Assembly: GCA_012184525.1 (NCBI GenBank)
Contig: WOFQ01000068.1
Location: 88,799 to 152,798, forward strand
Direction: 5' to 3'
Length of the DNA stretch: 64,000 nt
Source: Xenoacremonium recifei
Taxonomy: Eukaryota; Ascomycota; Sordariomycetes; Hypocreales; Nectriaceae
In this document: in pieces, positions 1 to 12,918 of the stretch
How the letters are laid out: every line of letters starts with the position of its first letter
Position numbering within the stretch: position 1 is the stretch's first letter
Made by a program: the position numbers and the translations under genes
Notes under the pieces: generated by a model
The model's database searches: none
The model's input: only the letters and a program-made list of their open reading frames with translations
What the model was told of the DNA's origin: nothing

Positions 1-567
1 TTGTTCCCTCCTCAAACTAAGTTACCCAACCAAAGGTTACGTGCTGGCAAAAGTCAACAGAGTGGAATAGTACTTGAGTGGCCACAAGCCTTACGTATTG
101 TGCAACCTAAGGGTCCAAGAGGTTCTTAGCAACAAAAAAGAGTTCCTAGGTTCGATGCGATCGCTTTTCATCGTACATACTCCCGCGTCCAGGGGGGCAG
201 CCGAAGACTGAAGCCTTCAGGTCATGCTTCTAGAGTAACTTTAGAGAACAGGCGGGGGGTTGTGCGGAGCTAGCCGGTCATGGGGATCAATCCGGGGTAC
301 GCAAGGACTGACTTCCAAACAGGATAACAGACGCCATCAGTTCAGTGCCTGACTCAAGATCTTGGCGGCGGAAGTAGTCAGTCTCGCGTAGTCTGACCTA
401 TTACCCCGCTGAGCCCAAAAAGGCATCCCTGGCAGATGCTTCTTATAAAATATTAAAGAGCGGTCGATATCCCACGTTTTGATCTTTCACCAACACTCCA
501 ATTTCCGAATTCCTCTATTTTGACTACCTGCTAGAAGATCAGGATTCCACAAAGATCAAATTCGACG
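1..567. other. Intergenic / upstream region of the first sugar transporter
   Basis: I see no coding region here. It is the 5' flank of the transporter that starts at 568 and contains several G-rich CreA-like hexamers, listed separately. Confidence 0.6.
252..409. promoter_or_regulatory. Candidate CreA (carbon catabolite repressor) sites
   Basis: Three matches to the SYGGRG consensus of the fungal repressor CreA occur upstream of the sugar transporter: GCGGGG at 252-257, CCGGGG at 292-297 and GCGGGG on the minus strand at 404-409. Such clusters are common before sugar permease genes. The motif is short and frequent, so this is suggestive only. Confidence 0.35.
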
Positions 568-2338
568 ATGTCCAAACACTCCCGCTGGCGTGATGGCACG
601 GCGTATCTTTGGTACTGTGCGTTTGTGTTTTCCTGGGGAAACATCCTCTTCGGGATTGATACGGGATCCTTTGGCAGCATCCAGTCTCTCCCTTCGTTCC
701 TCAGTGTCTTCGGTGTCAAACAGGCCGACGGATCACTCATACTTCCATCCACCAGGAAAGCAATCATGAACTCCAGTTGGTGTCTCTACAAAACACCTTT
801 GTGTCTCTGGTGACTAACCATGTGTATCAAGTCGTTTGGCCTGGGAAGCTTCTCGGGACTATGGTCTTCGAGCCCGTACTTGAGCGACTGGGTTATAAGA
901 AAACGATGTATATCTGTTGCTTCATACAGGTCGTTGGGGTCACTAGTGAGTGAAACGACAGCGTCTCGAGCAACGTTGGCAACTGATAATACTTTCTCCT
1001 CTTAGTTGAAATAACGGCCAAGGAATGGATCCAATTCTCATTCGGCCGGATCGTGGCATATTTCGGAGCTGGCATCATTGAGAATGCAGTACCTGCATAT
1101 CAAGCCGAAATCGTGCCCTCTGCACTCCGAGGATTCTTCACAGGGTCCTTGATCTCTTTGACAACTCTTGGTAATATGTGGGGGGCTGGTATGGGCCGTG
1201 GCCTGGCAAACAACACGACAGACGGCTGGATGATTGCCGTAGGTGTTCAATATATACCGGCCTTCATCATTGCTGTTGCTCTGCCCTTTACAATCGGTAC
1301 GTCAATCACGCTGGAGAATATTATTTCAGTAGAGCAATCATGCTAATTATCTGTCTCGCCAGAATCTCCCCGATGGCTCATCCTCAAAGGCCAGAAAGAC
1401 CTCGCACTGGAAAACTTCAACAAGATCCGCCCAAAACATCTAGTCGAAAACGGTTCGACCAATATTGAGGTTAATGCCATCGTTCTTGCCAACGAAAATG
1501 AAACCGGAACAGACCAAGGGAAGTGGCTTGATCTATTCAGAGGTACACACTTAGGTCGCACGATCCTCGCATCCCTCCTTTTCTTCTTCCAGCAAACCAC
1601 AGGATCGCAATTTGTTAACTCATATGCCCCGACCTTCTTCAAGTCTATGGGATTAGGGGATAAATCCTTTACATACACCTTCGTTGCTCAGACTGCCGGA
1701 TTCGTGTCAGCCTCTACTGTTTTATTTGCTGTTGATGCATTCGGCCGACGTCCCGTGCTGATACCTGGCATGTTACTGGCTGCGATCTTCAACTTCCTTA
1801 TTGCTGGATTTGGAGAGAACGCAAACCCCTCAACAGCTGGCATGAACACAGTCATTGCGTCTCTTATCCTACTCCAGATGTGTGTGAAGTTTTCGGCATC
1901 AACGTTGGCATATCTCGTCACAGCAGAGATAGGTGGTACCAAACTCCGCAAGAAAAGTAAGTTGGCGAGGTTGTCGAACTATTGTTTAGAAGATTTGCTC
2001 ACAAAGTCTTAGCTATGGCCTTTGCTACTGCGGTCGACGTTCTCTCTGCTTTTGTCACGACTTTCACACTACCTTATCTTCTTGGTGATCCCGCAAATCT
2101 CAAAGCCAAGGTTGGATGGATCATGGGTGGATTGGCCTTTGTTGGATTTCTCGTATGTATCTTCTTCGTGCCTGAGCTTAAAAATCGGTCATTGGAAGAA
2201 GTGGACGAGCTGTATGACGCCAAGATCTGGGCGTGGCAGTTCAGCAAGTACCAGACTACGGGTATTGGGCAGCAGATTGCTCAGGCTGAAGGAATTGATG
2301 TCCACAATGCAACAGCTAGGAAACTCGAGGAAGACTGA
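568..2338 (+). CDS. MFS sugar transporter (maltose/hexose permease type)
   Basis: Predicted proton-coupled sugar permease of the plasma membrane, sugar_tr family of the MFS. The spliced model has five exons (568-775, 832-945, 1006-1296, 1363-1956, 2013-2338) and gives about 510 residues, the usual length. Introns have GT-AG ends and clear branch sites, for example TGACTAACC in intron 1, and all phases match. Family marks are the opening hydrophobic segment with FGIDTG, an ESPRW motif after transmembrane segment 6, FGRRPVL in the central loop, and PELKNRSLEEVDEL after the last segment. The ending resembles fungal alpha-glucoside permeases, but the substrate cannot be read from sequence. Three CreA-like sites upstream fit glucose repression. 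The gene stands alone at the window's left edge. Confidence 0.88.
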
Positions 2339-4208
2339 TGAATCTCGGTGGCCTTGGCTTGAAATTTGTGGAACCGGAACACAGTTGGAAATATCACATG
2401 GAATCTAAAAGCCAAATACCTTCAAGCTACGTTTTTTGCTTCTACTTTCATCACATAACGCCAGGCAAAGAAGAAGGAAGAAAAAAGGGGAAATGAAACA
2501 AGAAAACCTCAATAGGAGTTATTTACTTACTAGAAAAACTCTTATTATATCTCCTATGCGTGATTCTCTCCTCGTTCAATGATGCAGAAAAAAATACCAC
2601 CTATATGTATAGGGTAGCCAGAAATTCAAAGGCTTCTGCCCCCCACTTTACATGCGACACATATAAGCCCATCCCGCTGGATCACCAGCCTCATCTGTAA
2701 TGGTTCAGCGCCCGGACAAGCCGGAAGGAGAGTCGTGTAAGAAGCTGAGCCGACGACGTTATCTCCACCGGATGGGAGTTACAAGTAAAAAGGGCGTTCG
2801 GTTAGTTCACTAACTGCGCGCGGCCGGGATCTGCTGGTCACTGCCGTCACTGCTGATGCGTCTGCAATTCCCTGTTCCCTGGCTGAGAAGCTCCGCGGCA
2901 AGTCGGAAGTCGATTCCAGGGCTGTGCGTGACGCTATTCGCGGGCTGCCTCAGATTTACAGATCCTGCTGAGCCTGAACACGAGAGAAGTCTAACAGGTG
3001 TGAAAGCCTCATTCATCATTACTCTGGGGCTTGGGCCTCAAGTTGGGCTGTTGGGAAGGGAGTGCATGCCGCGGAGGCAGCCTTGATTGGAGTGTATTTG
3101 CGGGAGATCGTCTAGCGGCCGTCACAGTCACAGTCACAATCACACTGGCTAACATTGCTCCCGCCCAGCCTCCGAGTTGCAACTGATTGGGTCAGGGAGG
3201 GCCGTTAGTCGAAGCCCCATCAGCATCGATAGGCCAACAGAGACACCACTTGTCGAGCCCTGACCGGCCCAAGCAGCGGCCTCCCGCTCCAAGAGAGACG
3301 GGACGCTACCGCTGCAGCGGCGCCTGACGAGACCTGAGGCGGCAGACCAGGGGAGGAAGCCGGCAGAAGCGGTTCGAGCAGAGCAGAAGACGGCGAGATT
3401 CGAGGAGGCGCGGGTGAGACCATTTTGACGCTCGCATCTCCCCAGATTCGAGGGAGCCCGTGAAGAAGGGAGGCGAGCTGTCTGGGATCAGGGGTTGAAT
3501 GGTGCGGGAAGAGGAAGCTGAAGAGGAGGTCGGGGCGGCGGCACAACTCGACTAGTTACTGCACATATAACTGCACGTTGCCATCATCGTCCTGCATCCC
3601 GCACCGGCTTGCAGGATTTTCTGCTCTTTGTTTGGGCCTCCCATCCGTCAGATCCTGTTCAGTCTGCACTGCAACCTGACGTCGTTGCGAGACGGCGCAT
3701 TTCCCCCCTGATCGTCATCTTCACAGCAGCAGATCGTCTCTGCAGTATTTGAGCATCCCGGATCCCTTCGTTCTTGGAACCTGTCGAAACTCGCTTCGAA
3801 GACTCACCTCACCGACTCACTTATTCCTCTCATCTCATCCAGCCTTCAGCGAGCTTCAGTGGATCTTCCCGATCGCCCCGGCTGTCAGCGGGTACTTCGA
3901 GGCTACCAAGCGAGGCCTTCCGGCGCCAATCCTTACCCTCCAGCTCCACTGGCCGGCCACCTGGAGCCACCTGGAGCTCCCCTGAGCACCTGAAAGCCCC
4001 GCCTCCTGGGGCCGTGGATACCTGACCAGTACCTAACGGGTACTTCCAGTTGATTTGAAGTCTGGGCGGTCTGCGATAGAAGAGCATCCCAGGGTATCGC
4101 GACCTCTTCTCTCTTCCACTGTCTGTCCCGTCTTGTTGAGCAAGACAAACCACCAACAACCGCTTGACCGCACGGGAGGGGCCTCACAGCCTCTCAGAGC
4201 CTGCAACC
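2339..4208. other. Long GC-rich intergenic region
   Basis: No gene can be supported. Open frames here lack conserved sequence. A short tandem CAGTCA-type hexamer tract lies at 3121-3144. The CT-rich stretch before 4209 is probably the long 5' leader and promoter of the next gene. Confidence 0.6.
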
Positions 4209-5876
4209 ATGGCGCTCGAGCAAACCATCACCATCGTCAACAACTCGGGTAAAATCATCAGCACCGTAAGTCAAGCACCAACCACCCACTTCGATGTCCG
4301 AAGTGCCTCTCTTGGGCGCATACACTGACAACTGCTCACCCTACAGGGAAAACAACTCTTTTCCATCTTCAAAGAAGCCCAGGCTTCCTACAAAGACAAA
4401 AAGGCCCAGATCAAGTCCGAACGCAGCCTCCAGCGCGCCCAGACGTTCGATCCCCGAACCATCCCCGCAGCAAATCCCTACTACGAAGACGACGAGCAAT
4501 ATTACTACGAGCGCGCCCCAAGACGCTCCTTCGATGGCGGCAGTGATCATGGCTCACGGAGAAGCCACCGGACCCGGAGCGTCTACTCACAGCGACGCCT
4601 TGAGGGCGATACTCGCAGCCGCCCAGCACTCACTGAGTACAACCTCAAGACGCTGAGCGAGGTATCGAGCACTGCACCAAGCCGCGCCCCAAGACAGTAC
4701 ACGAGCCCGTACGCCGAGACGTTGCCCATGGATATGGCTATATCAAGACGAGACCTGCTTCTCGACGAGACACGGAGTATGGCCCTCACAAATCGCGACC
4801 CAGGCACCATGGCCCGGCGGCGCTCAGAGTCGGAGCTGATGGTGGCCGAGCGGAAACCTCACAAGGAGATCGACATGGACCTCGCCTACGGCAATATTCC
4901 GCCAGATCTGGAGTTCCGAACCGACCTAGATCCCGTTAATAAGGAGAAGACGGCCAAGTCGCTGGTGCGCCGGGTTGAGGGACTGTTAGACGAAGCGCAC
5001 TGCGTGCAGCACTCGGCCACAGCCACGATGGCTCATCTTCAGAAGAACCCTCAAGCCGCGGCTGCGGTGGCACTCTCCCTTGCTGAGCTCTCGAAGCTGG
5101 TGACCAGCATGTCGCCGGCCTTTCTTGGTCTGCTCAAGGGCAGCTCACCCGCTGTCTTCTCACTCTTGGCCTCGCCGCAGTTCCTCATCGGCACCAGCAT
5201 CGCAGTGGGCGTTACGGTCGTCATGTTCGGTGGCTGGAAGATCGTCAAGAAGGTCAAGGAGGCGCAGGTAGCCCGCGAGGCGCTGGCCTGGGAGGGCGTG
5301 CCAATGGACCGGCCGGCACCGCTGCGCACGCAGAGCGAGTTCACGACGGGCATGGACGAGGCCTTGATCCTTGACGATGACCTCAGCTCGATTGAGACAT
5401 GGCGCCGCGGCATCCCGGCTTTCGGCGAGGACGAGAGCGCCGACCTCGAGCTCATCACGCCCGTGGCTGACAAGGCGGCGCGTGAGGCTTACGAGGAGGA
5501 GTTCGACCTCAAGTCTCGCAAGAGCACTCGCACCAGCCGCACACATCGCAGTCACCGCACTGAGCGAACGGAGCGAACAGAGCGCAGTCACCGGAGCAGC
5601 CACAGCCATCGCCACCGTTCACACAGCGCCGGCGATGACCGCGGCAGCAGTAGTCGCAGACGTTCACCGGATAGCATCGCCGACAGCGACCGAAGCAGCC
5701 ACCGCAGCGGCCGTAGCAAGCGCAAGGAGCGCGTTGAGATGAAGGCCATTGAGGACGGCAAGGGTCGGCGCAAGAGCGAGACGGAGCTCGTAATCCGGCC
5801 CAAGTCGCAGAACATGCTGAAGGCGCTGTTTAAGAGCAAGGAGAAGAAGGAGCGGCGGGAGATGGTGCTGGCATAG
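4209..5876 (+). CDS. Conserved fungal protein with one hydrophobic segment and an RS/RT-rich tail
   Basis: I recognise this only as a conserved Pezizomycotina protein of unknown function. Two exons (4209-4265 and 4347-5876) give about 528 residues. The start at 4209 was chosen because its 19-residue exon splices in phase to a conserved-looking segment (GKQLFSIFKEAQASYKDKKA). Visible parts are an N-terminal amphipathic helix rich in K and E, a disordered basic stretch, a helical middle with Ala/Leu-rich repeats, one strong hydrophobic segment near residues 298-320 followed by a Lys-rich stop, and a low-complexity tail from about residue 411 with repeated RTE, SHR and HRS units. The layout suggests a membrane-attached or scaffold protein. 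Codon use is strongly G/C-ending, like the neighbouring conserved genes. Confidence 0.75.
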
Positions 5877-7555
5877 ATGTTTGTTTCTTTTGGAGTTGTG
5901 GGTTTGGGAGCAATAGATGATTGAGGCCCTGTCTACATTTGACGGGACAGCGATGATGCCTTTGAGGCGATGCTACGGGATATGATGATGATTTGACGGA
6001 TGGATTTGCATATTGGCATATTTGTTTTATCAGCGCTCGCTTTAACCACACATTTACCATGGGTGTTTTGTAGTTTATTCGGGACAGGATGGGAGCTTGG
6101 GATGGGTTAATCTTAGGCATTTGATATGATAGGGAGCACATTCAACAATCTCTGCACCTCAAATCACGACTACCTACCTGATTCGGAGTAAAGGGAGCGT
6201 CGTCATATACTCCACTGCCATGATAAAGAAGAGAGATGAAGTTCAGGTTCCGGCAGACCGGAATGCTGGGACGAGCACGAAGGACCACGGGCCTCTGGCG
6301 TGATACCAGGGTTGAGAATATCGACACGATTCAACTCTTAGAAGTAGATGAAGACAGATGAGCAAAACATATTGAGAAACAGTCAGAGTCAGCTGCAGAA
6401 TGTTGGTCAGATGACACACTTCGACAAAGCACACTCCCGATGTCGCAGCCCGCCGTCGAATCACGGCATCGCCCGCGCGGGATGCGGTGAGGCCCTGCCA
6501 CTCGGCGATCAGCCACGCAGCCGGGATCATGCACCGTAGTCAGGGGAGAGAAGGGAGCACAAAAGAAAATAAAAGAGGCGTCTCATTGGACAGACCAGCA
6601 ACGGGACGAGACACTCATGTAGGTGGTTTCTTCCACTGGGAGTCTGGCCCAAGACTCTTCTCCTCTTCTTTTTTCTCTCTGAAGACTGTCTCGGTTATGG
6701 CTCTTCCTGTGTTTGGTGTCCTGGAGGCGCCGCCTGGGGCGTGCACGGGATGTGCGAAGATCTTGGAGGGGGAGAAGCAGCGGAAGAGTCTGGAGGGAAA
6801 TGATGAAGAAGGTGAGTGAGTTCGAGCGTCTCTTTTTGTCTCCTGTGCTTTCCCAGCTGCCATTGTGTGCAATATTACCCTGCTTCGTGCTGTTCGTGGC
6901 GTCGAAGTACCTACCCTACCTCAGGTACCTTCTTCCCCATGTTCCAAATATTCGCACATCACCGTCATTAACGCAGCACGGCCACACTTGCCACCAACCA
7001 CACCGTCAATTACTGTCCCTCGCAGCCTTGAAGTCTTCCCTCGCAGCTCAATTCCTCCAATATCCGGGGCAAGTGCCAGGTCGAGTCTCGCCTTCCTCCC
7101 AAGAAGCTACTGTTAGTGCCGGGAAACTAGCGAAAACCTCCCCCCACCGTCCGATTTCAGCTGCAGATCCCGCCATCTCCAACTTCACTTGCGCCCCAAA
7201 ACCCCAGAAAATTGTTTCTTGTCGAGTCACCGCACGCCTACCTCGATGATGCTGGCGGTGGTGCTGCAACAATTGGTCTCTCCGTAGCGGGGGTTTTACT
7301 GTTTTCATCTTTCCGTCGCTCGCTTGCCAAGCCGGTCATTGCATCATCAGCTGCATCGTGTGATTGCGCCATCCGAGGACTGCTGCGACTCTGCTGGGAG
7401 TGAGAAACACCTTCAGGGACTCTCCCACCCTGACCACACGTCGCTTTCTCTGAGTCATCCTAAACATCTTCCCTCCTGTTCGTTTTGGAACCCTCAGCCA
7501 CGATTCAAGCTGAACCACCCCGGTGCTAACATCCTCCCCTCCAGCACCCGCCACG
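5877..7555. other. Intergenic region, 5' flank of DUG2
   Basis: No supported gene. The segment from about 6900 is CT-rich and looks like promoter and 5' leader of the peptidase gene starting at 7556. Several open frames overlap here but none has conserved composition. Confidence 0.6.
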
Positions 7556-10253
7556 ATGCCTTCAATCACCGCCTCGCCGACGCTGTCGCACTCCTCGCCC
7601 GTCCTTAGCCCTCTCGACGCAGTCCAAGACCCTGCCACCCGCCCCGACCTCATCCACAGCCTCTCGCATACCAGCACCGTGCTCGCCCTCGCCGTCAGCG
7701 AAGTCCACGAGGCCGTCTTTGCAGGCACCCAGGACGGCGAGATCGTCGCTTGGTCGCTCGGTACCTTCCACCAGCGCCACCGAGTACAAGCCCACAAACG
7801 CAGTGTACTGTCGCTATTTCTCTCGCCTGACGGCTCGTTGCTGTTCTCCAGCGCTGGAGATGCCATCGTCAATGTTTGGTGTCCGCGCACCTTCGTCCGT
7901 TTATACGAGGTCTACGGCACTTACGACGTCGGCGATGTCTTCTGCTCTGCGTACAGCCCGCAGCGCGACACCTTATACCTCGGAGCCCAGAACGCGTCCA
8001 TACAATGGGTGTGCCTAGCTGATCCGGCTGCGCGAGTCGGGCCGGAGTCGCAACGTCACCCGGACCGCCGCAATCACCGCTTCTTCGACTCCAAAGCTGT
8101 GGGTGGTGGCGCGAGTACGCCCAGACGCAATGACGACCGGTGGGCTCATATACCCAAAGCGCAAACGGTTCTGGAAATGGACGCGGGGTCGGTGCGAAAT
8201 TTTGCACACTATGGATACGTCTATTGCATGCTCATGGCGCGCGGGCCGACGGTCGAGGTGAACGCGGATGACGACGTGCTGATCTCGGGAGCTGGCGATG
8301 GAACAATCAAGCTGTGGAGTTTGGGCCATGCCGACGACGATGAACAGAACGCGAGCGGCATCCAAGAGATCATGACGCTGGGCACAGATGACGCGGAATC
8401 GGTCTTGTCGTTGGCGCTCGACGGCTCGTTCCTCTACGCGGGCAAGCTGGATGGCATCGTCGAGCTCTGGGATCTTGATACAGCGCAGCGACTGCGAGTC
8501 ATCAAGGCCCATGACTGCGATGTCATGTCGGTCCAGATGGGATGGGGATATCTGTGGACGGCTGCCGCCAATGGCTGGGTGAGCGTAGGTCTTTCTCTAC
8601 TCCATGGTGCTTGAGGAGATTCAACTGACTGCCTTGTAGAAATACAGCACGGCTCACTATGGTAAATACCACCACGCGTCTCCCGACAACGTCACCCAAA
8701 AGTACCAGTGCCTCAGCCGGTGGAAGGCTCACGACGGCAAGATCCTGGCATCGGCGGTGACGACGTACAAGAACGAACAGTTCTACATCACGGGCGCCAA
8801 CGACGACAATGTCTCTATCTGGTCCTTCAAGGACGGCGCATGCGCAACAAGCGAAACATCGCTGGATTCCGACAACCTACTCCTCTCAACTCTACGAGAT
8901 TTTGTATCATACAAGACAGTCAGCTCACGGCCCGAATTCGCGGAGGATTGTCGTAAGGGGGCGACGTTCTTGGGTGCTCTCTTCAAGCGCCTCGGGGGAT
9001 ATGTCGAGATGCTTAGCACGGAGAACCAGCACAACCCAGTCGTCTATGCGAAATTCTCAGCGAAGAAAGAAGCCGCTGAGACACGAAAACGAATACTTTT
9101 CTACGGACATTACGATGTTGTCGCGGCGGACAGCAGGAAGGGCAAGTGGACGACGGACCCCTTCACAATGCAAGGCACCAACGGCTTTCTCTATGGCCGT
9201 GGTGTTAGTGATAACAAGGGACCCATCATTGCTGCCCTCTACGCTGTGACAGACCTCATGCAGGCCCAACAACTAGAGAACGATGTTATCTTTCTGATTG
9301 AGGGCGAGGAGGAGTTTGGCTCGCTGGGTCTGGAGGATGCTGTCCGGCGTAACAAGGAGCTGATTGGTGACGTGGATTACATCCTGCTGGCAAACAGCTA
9401 CTGGCTGGACGACGAGGTGCCTTGCTTGACGTATGGCCTTCGCGGCGTCCTCCATGCCACCGTCTGCGTCGACGCACCCCGGCCGGACATGCACTCGGGT
9501 GTCGACGGCTCGTACCTGATGAACGAGCCGCTGTCGGACCTCACGCAGATCTTGGCCAAGCTCAAGGGCCCTGGGAACCGCGTGCAAATTCCAGGCTTCT
9601 ACGACGGCATTCTGCCTGTCACGGCCGAGGAGGAGGCTCGTTACGACGAGATTGCCAAGCTGCTCATCCGCGGAAAGCCCGAGTTGGGGCCTGAAGAGCG
9701 CTTAAAGCAATCCCTCATGGCGCGCTGGCGTGAGCCTAACCTGACGCTGCATCGCTTCAAGGTGTCGGGTCCAGACGGCTCCCTTGTGAGTAGCCATGCC
9801 AGCTCGCACATCAGCCTGCGACTGGTGCCGGGCCAGGAGGTCGACGAAGTGGTCGCTTCGCTCACGGCTTTCCTCGACGACGAGTTCGGCCAGTTGGAAT
9901 CACAGAACCGGCTAAATATCATCATCGACAACAAAGCTGAGCCATGGCTGGGCGACCCGACCAATGCGCTATTCCAGACTCTCGAGCGAGCGATCTTCGA
10001 GACGTGGGAGGACTGCTTTGACACGGATGCAGCATCGAAAACAACACCTTCTCGCCCACGCAAGCCGTTGTACATCCGCGAGGGTGGCTCGATTCCAGCG
10101 ATTCGGTTCCTGGAGAAGGAGTTTGGGGCGCCAGCAGCGCATCTGCCGTGTGGACGGTCGACCGACGCGGCGCATCTGGATAACGAGCGGATGAGCTTGT
10201 TGAATCTGTTGAAGGCGAGAGAGATTTTTGGCAAGGTGTTTGGGCGGTTGTAG
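7556..10253 (+). CDS. DUG2: Dug2-type WD40/M20 peptidase of glutathione degradation
   Basis: Subunit of the cytosolic gamma-glutamyl-transpeptidase-independent glutathione degradation complex. In yeast Dug2 joins Dug3 to form a glutamine-amidotransferase-like enzyme that cleaves glutathione. Two exons (7556-8578, 8640-10253) give 878 residues, the same length as yeast Dug2. The N-terminal half has WD40 repeats (GDGTIKLWSL, DGIVELWDL, DDNVSIWSF). The C-terminal half is an M20 metallopeptidase with GHYDVV (His near 498), GRGVSDNKGP (Asp near 532), EGEEE (564-566) and RPDMHSGVDG. The ATG at 7556 sits in a good context (GCCACGATGCC), and the upstream in-frame extension to 7523 looks like leader. 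No partner gene lies in the window. This is a housekeeping gene by content and codon use. Confidence 0.93.
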
Positions 10254-11557
10254 AGCGTGTGTGTGAGGAGTAACAAAAGGAGATAGCTCTGCGAGGATTT
10301 GTGATAGGAGAAGGGACGAGATACCCAGGCTAAGGCTGGTTGTAGAATAGATATGAATGAATAAAGTAACGATTATGAATGCTTGGTTGATTGGAGCTCG
10401 ACTTCCTGTGAGCTCTCATTCTAGCCTAACCAATGGAAGACGTTCATTGAGTCTTGTGCAAACCCGGATGGGACATCGAGTCAGGCCTCGAACTGCAGCT
10501 CGGCTATCTCGTTGGCCACCTCAACCAGTCATTAAACAGTCTCACTTATCCCAGAGTCGCATACTACAGGCAAAGCCAAGTGTCTTTCTGTCAGGTGAAA
10601 GGGTGCTGAGCAGTGTGGCAACCCATGGTCAGCAACAGGCTGCGGTCTCGGTGCCTTATAAGCATTCTGCCCTGCTGCACACTTCTTCGAATCCTTCTCA
10701 AGACCGCGGATCTTCTGGAATCCCTCCGAGGATGATGGGGGCCTGGTACAGGCCTGATGAGTAATCCCCCGCGATGCTAAAGGACACGGAACAGACTCAA
10801 TCGTTCAGCCACCATCTCTGATCGACCGGGTCTGGCTCTCCCGCGATTCAGCCACAGAATAACTCGCCTCTCACGTTCCCCTCGCTTCCCCTCCATCTTG
10901 ACGGATAATCTGATCGATTCGATCGCGGTCAGCCCTATGACGGCCCAGCGTCGACGAGCTTGAAGCCGGCAACCAATCTGCAATTAATCTAGCCAGGGCT
11001 GTTAGTGCCAGACTCTAAAATTAGCAAGGATGCCATCAGCAGCTCCCAGCTCCAGCGGGATGCGGGTTGGGTTGCTGCTGCGCCGCGTTGCTGGGGCTGG
11101 GGGCTGAGACTGGGGAGAGGGCGATCAGGATTGAGCTATGATTGAAAAAGACAGTGGCTGAAGTTGGGAGTTTCGCTCTTTGACTGTTTTCGTTCGTTTT
11201 CTTCTCATACACTGCTGCTAGGCTGTCACTCGCTTCTGTTGATCCGATCTTCGACCATCGCTCGCCTACACTGCGGCTTTATGAACGACAGGGTGTTTTT
11301 GTGAGCGAGCGGTTTGTGCAGGGTTCTCGGCGACCTGAATTTGAGACAGCTGCGGCTGACGGCGCGGGAATCCGAGTCGCTCATCTGCGAGACCTGCATC
11401 GCAGGCTCTTGTTTTGCCATCGACGAGACGAGACGAGGGACAACAATTACGACGACGACGGCGATACGACGAACGGGGATACCTCACGACAAGACGAACG
11501 AGACGCTGCAGATAAGCAAGACGCTGCGGTGAAAGACCGTTAGCCACACAGCTCGCC
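10254..11557. other. Intergenic region
   Basis: No supported gene. The final 250 bp before 11558 are rich in GACGAC/CGA repeats and look like the 5' leader of the next gene. A 135-codon open frame at 10357-10764 has no recognisable features. Confidence 0.55.
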
Positions 11558-12418
11558 ATGGCGTCGAGATGGCTTCTCCCACTCCTCCTCGCTCTCCCCT
11601 CCCACGCCGAAGTATCCAACGACTTCTCCTTCTACCCCAGCGGCTCGCAATCATGCCTCGACCAATCTGCCGACGCCGCAAACTGCACCACGGCCGCGAC
11701 CATCGCCGCGCTCAACACCTGCTTGTGTGGCAACAACAACGACTTCGTCATCAACTCGGCCAAGTGCCTGGGCAAGAAGGACGCGAGCGACGTGGACGAT
11801 GTGTACAGAATTATGTACAAGGCATGCAATACGAGTGGCACGCCCTTGAGCGTCACGGAAAGCGAGTTCAAGAGTGCGGCGAGCGAGGGGGCAACGGCGT
11901 CGGCGACTACCAGCGCGGCGAGCAGTACGGCGACGAACGATAACGACAGCGATGATAAGAAGAGCAGCGGGCTTTCAAGCGGTGTAATAATTGGGATTGG
12001 TGTTGGAGCTGCGGCGGTTGGTGCAGCAGCCGTAGCAGGAGTCGTGTACTTCATCCTACGGCGGCGCAAGCGCAGCGGCGAAGAATCCCATCCAATGCTA
12101 GGCGGCGCGTCACCATACACAGGCGGACCAACGACATTCCCACCTGTCGAGCCACAGCCGCCGTTTGAGCCGGAGGGCAAGCCGCCAGCATGGAGTCCGG
12201 ATCCCGCAGCAGCGAAGCGGCAGAGCGGATGGGATGAATATGCGACTGCAGATACTATTGTGCCAGGCGTGGCGGAGTTGCCGCCTGAAGAGCCGGGGCC
12301 AGTGTATGAGATGGACGGCGGAACGACGGTGATGACAGGAGCAGGAGGGTTGGGAGTCGCGGAAATGGACGGGGAGCAATATCGAGGGCAGCATTCGCAT
12401 CAGGCTTGGGGGCGATAG
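11558..12418 (+). CDS. Secreted-domain, single-pass membrane protein (putative surface sensor)
   Basis: A single-exon gene of 286 residues. It opens with a signal peptide (hydrophobic run to about residue 17, ending SHA), then a short Cys-rich ectodomain of about 90 residues with six cysteines including a CLC pair. A Ser/Thr/Ala-rich spacer follows, then one transmembrane helix built of Gly, Ala and Val ending at RRRKR, and a Pro-rich cytosolic tail. This architecture is shared by many uncharacterised Pezizomycotina surface proteins with wall-sensor-like layout. It is not the canonical eight-Cys CFEM domain. The product should sit in the plasma membrane with the Cys-rich part outside. The ligand is unknown. 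The next gene (SDR) follows on the same strand 500 bp later. Confidence 0.8.
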   Translation: MASRWLLPLLLALPSHAEVSNDFSFYPSGSQSCLDQSADAANCTTAATIAALNTCLCGNNNDFVINSAKCLGKKDASDVDDVYRIMYKACNTSGTPLSVTESEFKSAASEGATASATTSAASSTATNDNDSDDKKSSGLSSGVIIGIGVGAAAVGAAAVAGVVYFILRRRKRSGEESHPMLGGASPYTGGPTTFPPVEPQPPFEPEGKPPAWSPDPAAAKRQSGWDEYATADTIVPGVAELPPEEPGPVYEMDGGTTVMTGAGGLGVAEMDGEQYRGQHSHQAWGR

Positions 12419-12918
12419 TATCGGAGGGCAATGGAGTTGATGTCTAATGGAGTTTGGGTATTGGGAATATCCGGGCTAGTTATCAAGTAATGTATTCATG
12501 ATGATACTCGAGTGGGCGATTGTATCTTGTTTCATGTGATAGAGACAGGTGTCAACGCTGTCTTCAATTACATATAACCAGCCCATTGGGTTGTATCGAC
12601 CTCAACTCAAATCATCCTACCATGTAACGGTAACTAAATCTGTAACATGAGAGCTTCCCTTGTGGAATGGCGTCTTTGCAATTGATCGACAAAGGAAGCT
12701 CTTTGGACGAGTCCATTGCAGCTGCTGCAACGCAAAACGTGCCGAGGCTTGCTAGATTGTTCTGCGGGGGAGGAGAGACTTTAGCCTGTCAAAAGGGTTG
12801 CAACAGCTGGGGTGAAGCTTGACCACTGATTGCTTCTGCGGCGCGCTCACTTTCTTTCTGCACAATTCATCAACACCTACACTCCTTAGAATCCCTCTGC
12901 AAGTTCCAGGCGTTACAA
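12419..12918. other. Intergenic region between the membrane protein and the SDR gene
   Basis: Nothing recognisable beyond 3' and 5' flanks of the two plus-strand genes. Confidence 0.5.

Noticed and set aside
10357..10764. 135-codon open frame on the plus strand
   Set aside because: Composition is Ser/Arg-rich without pattern and no splice partner continues it.
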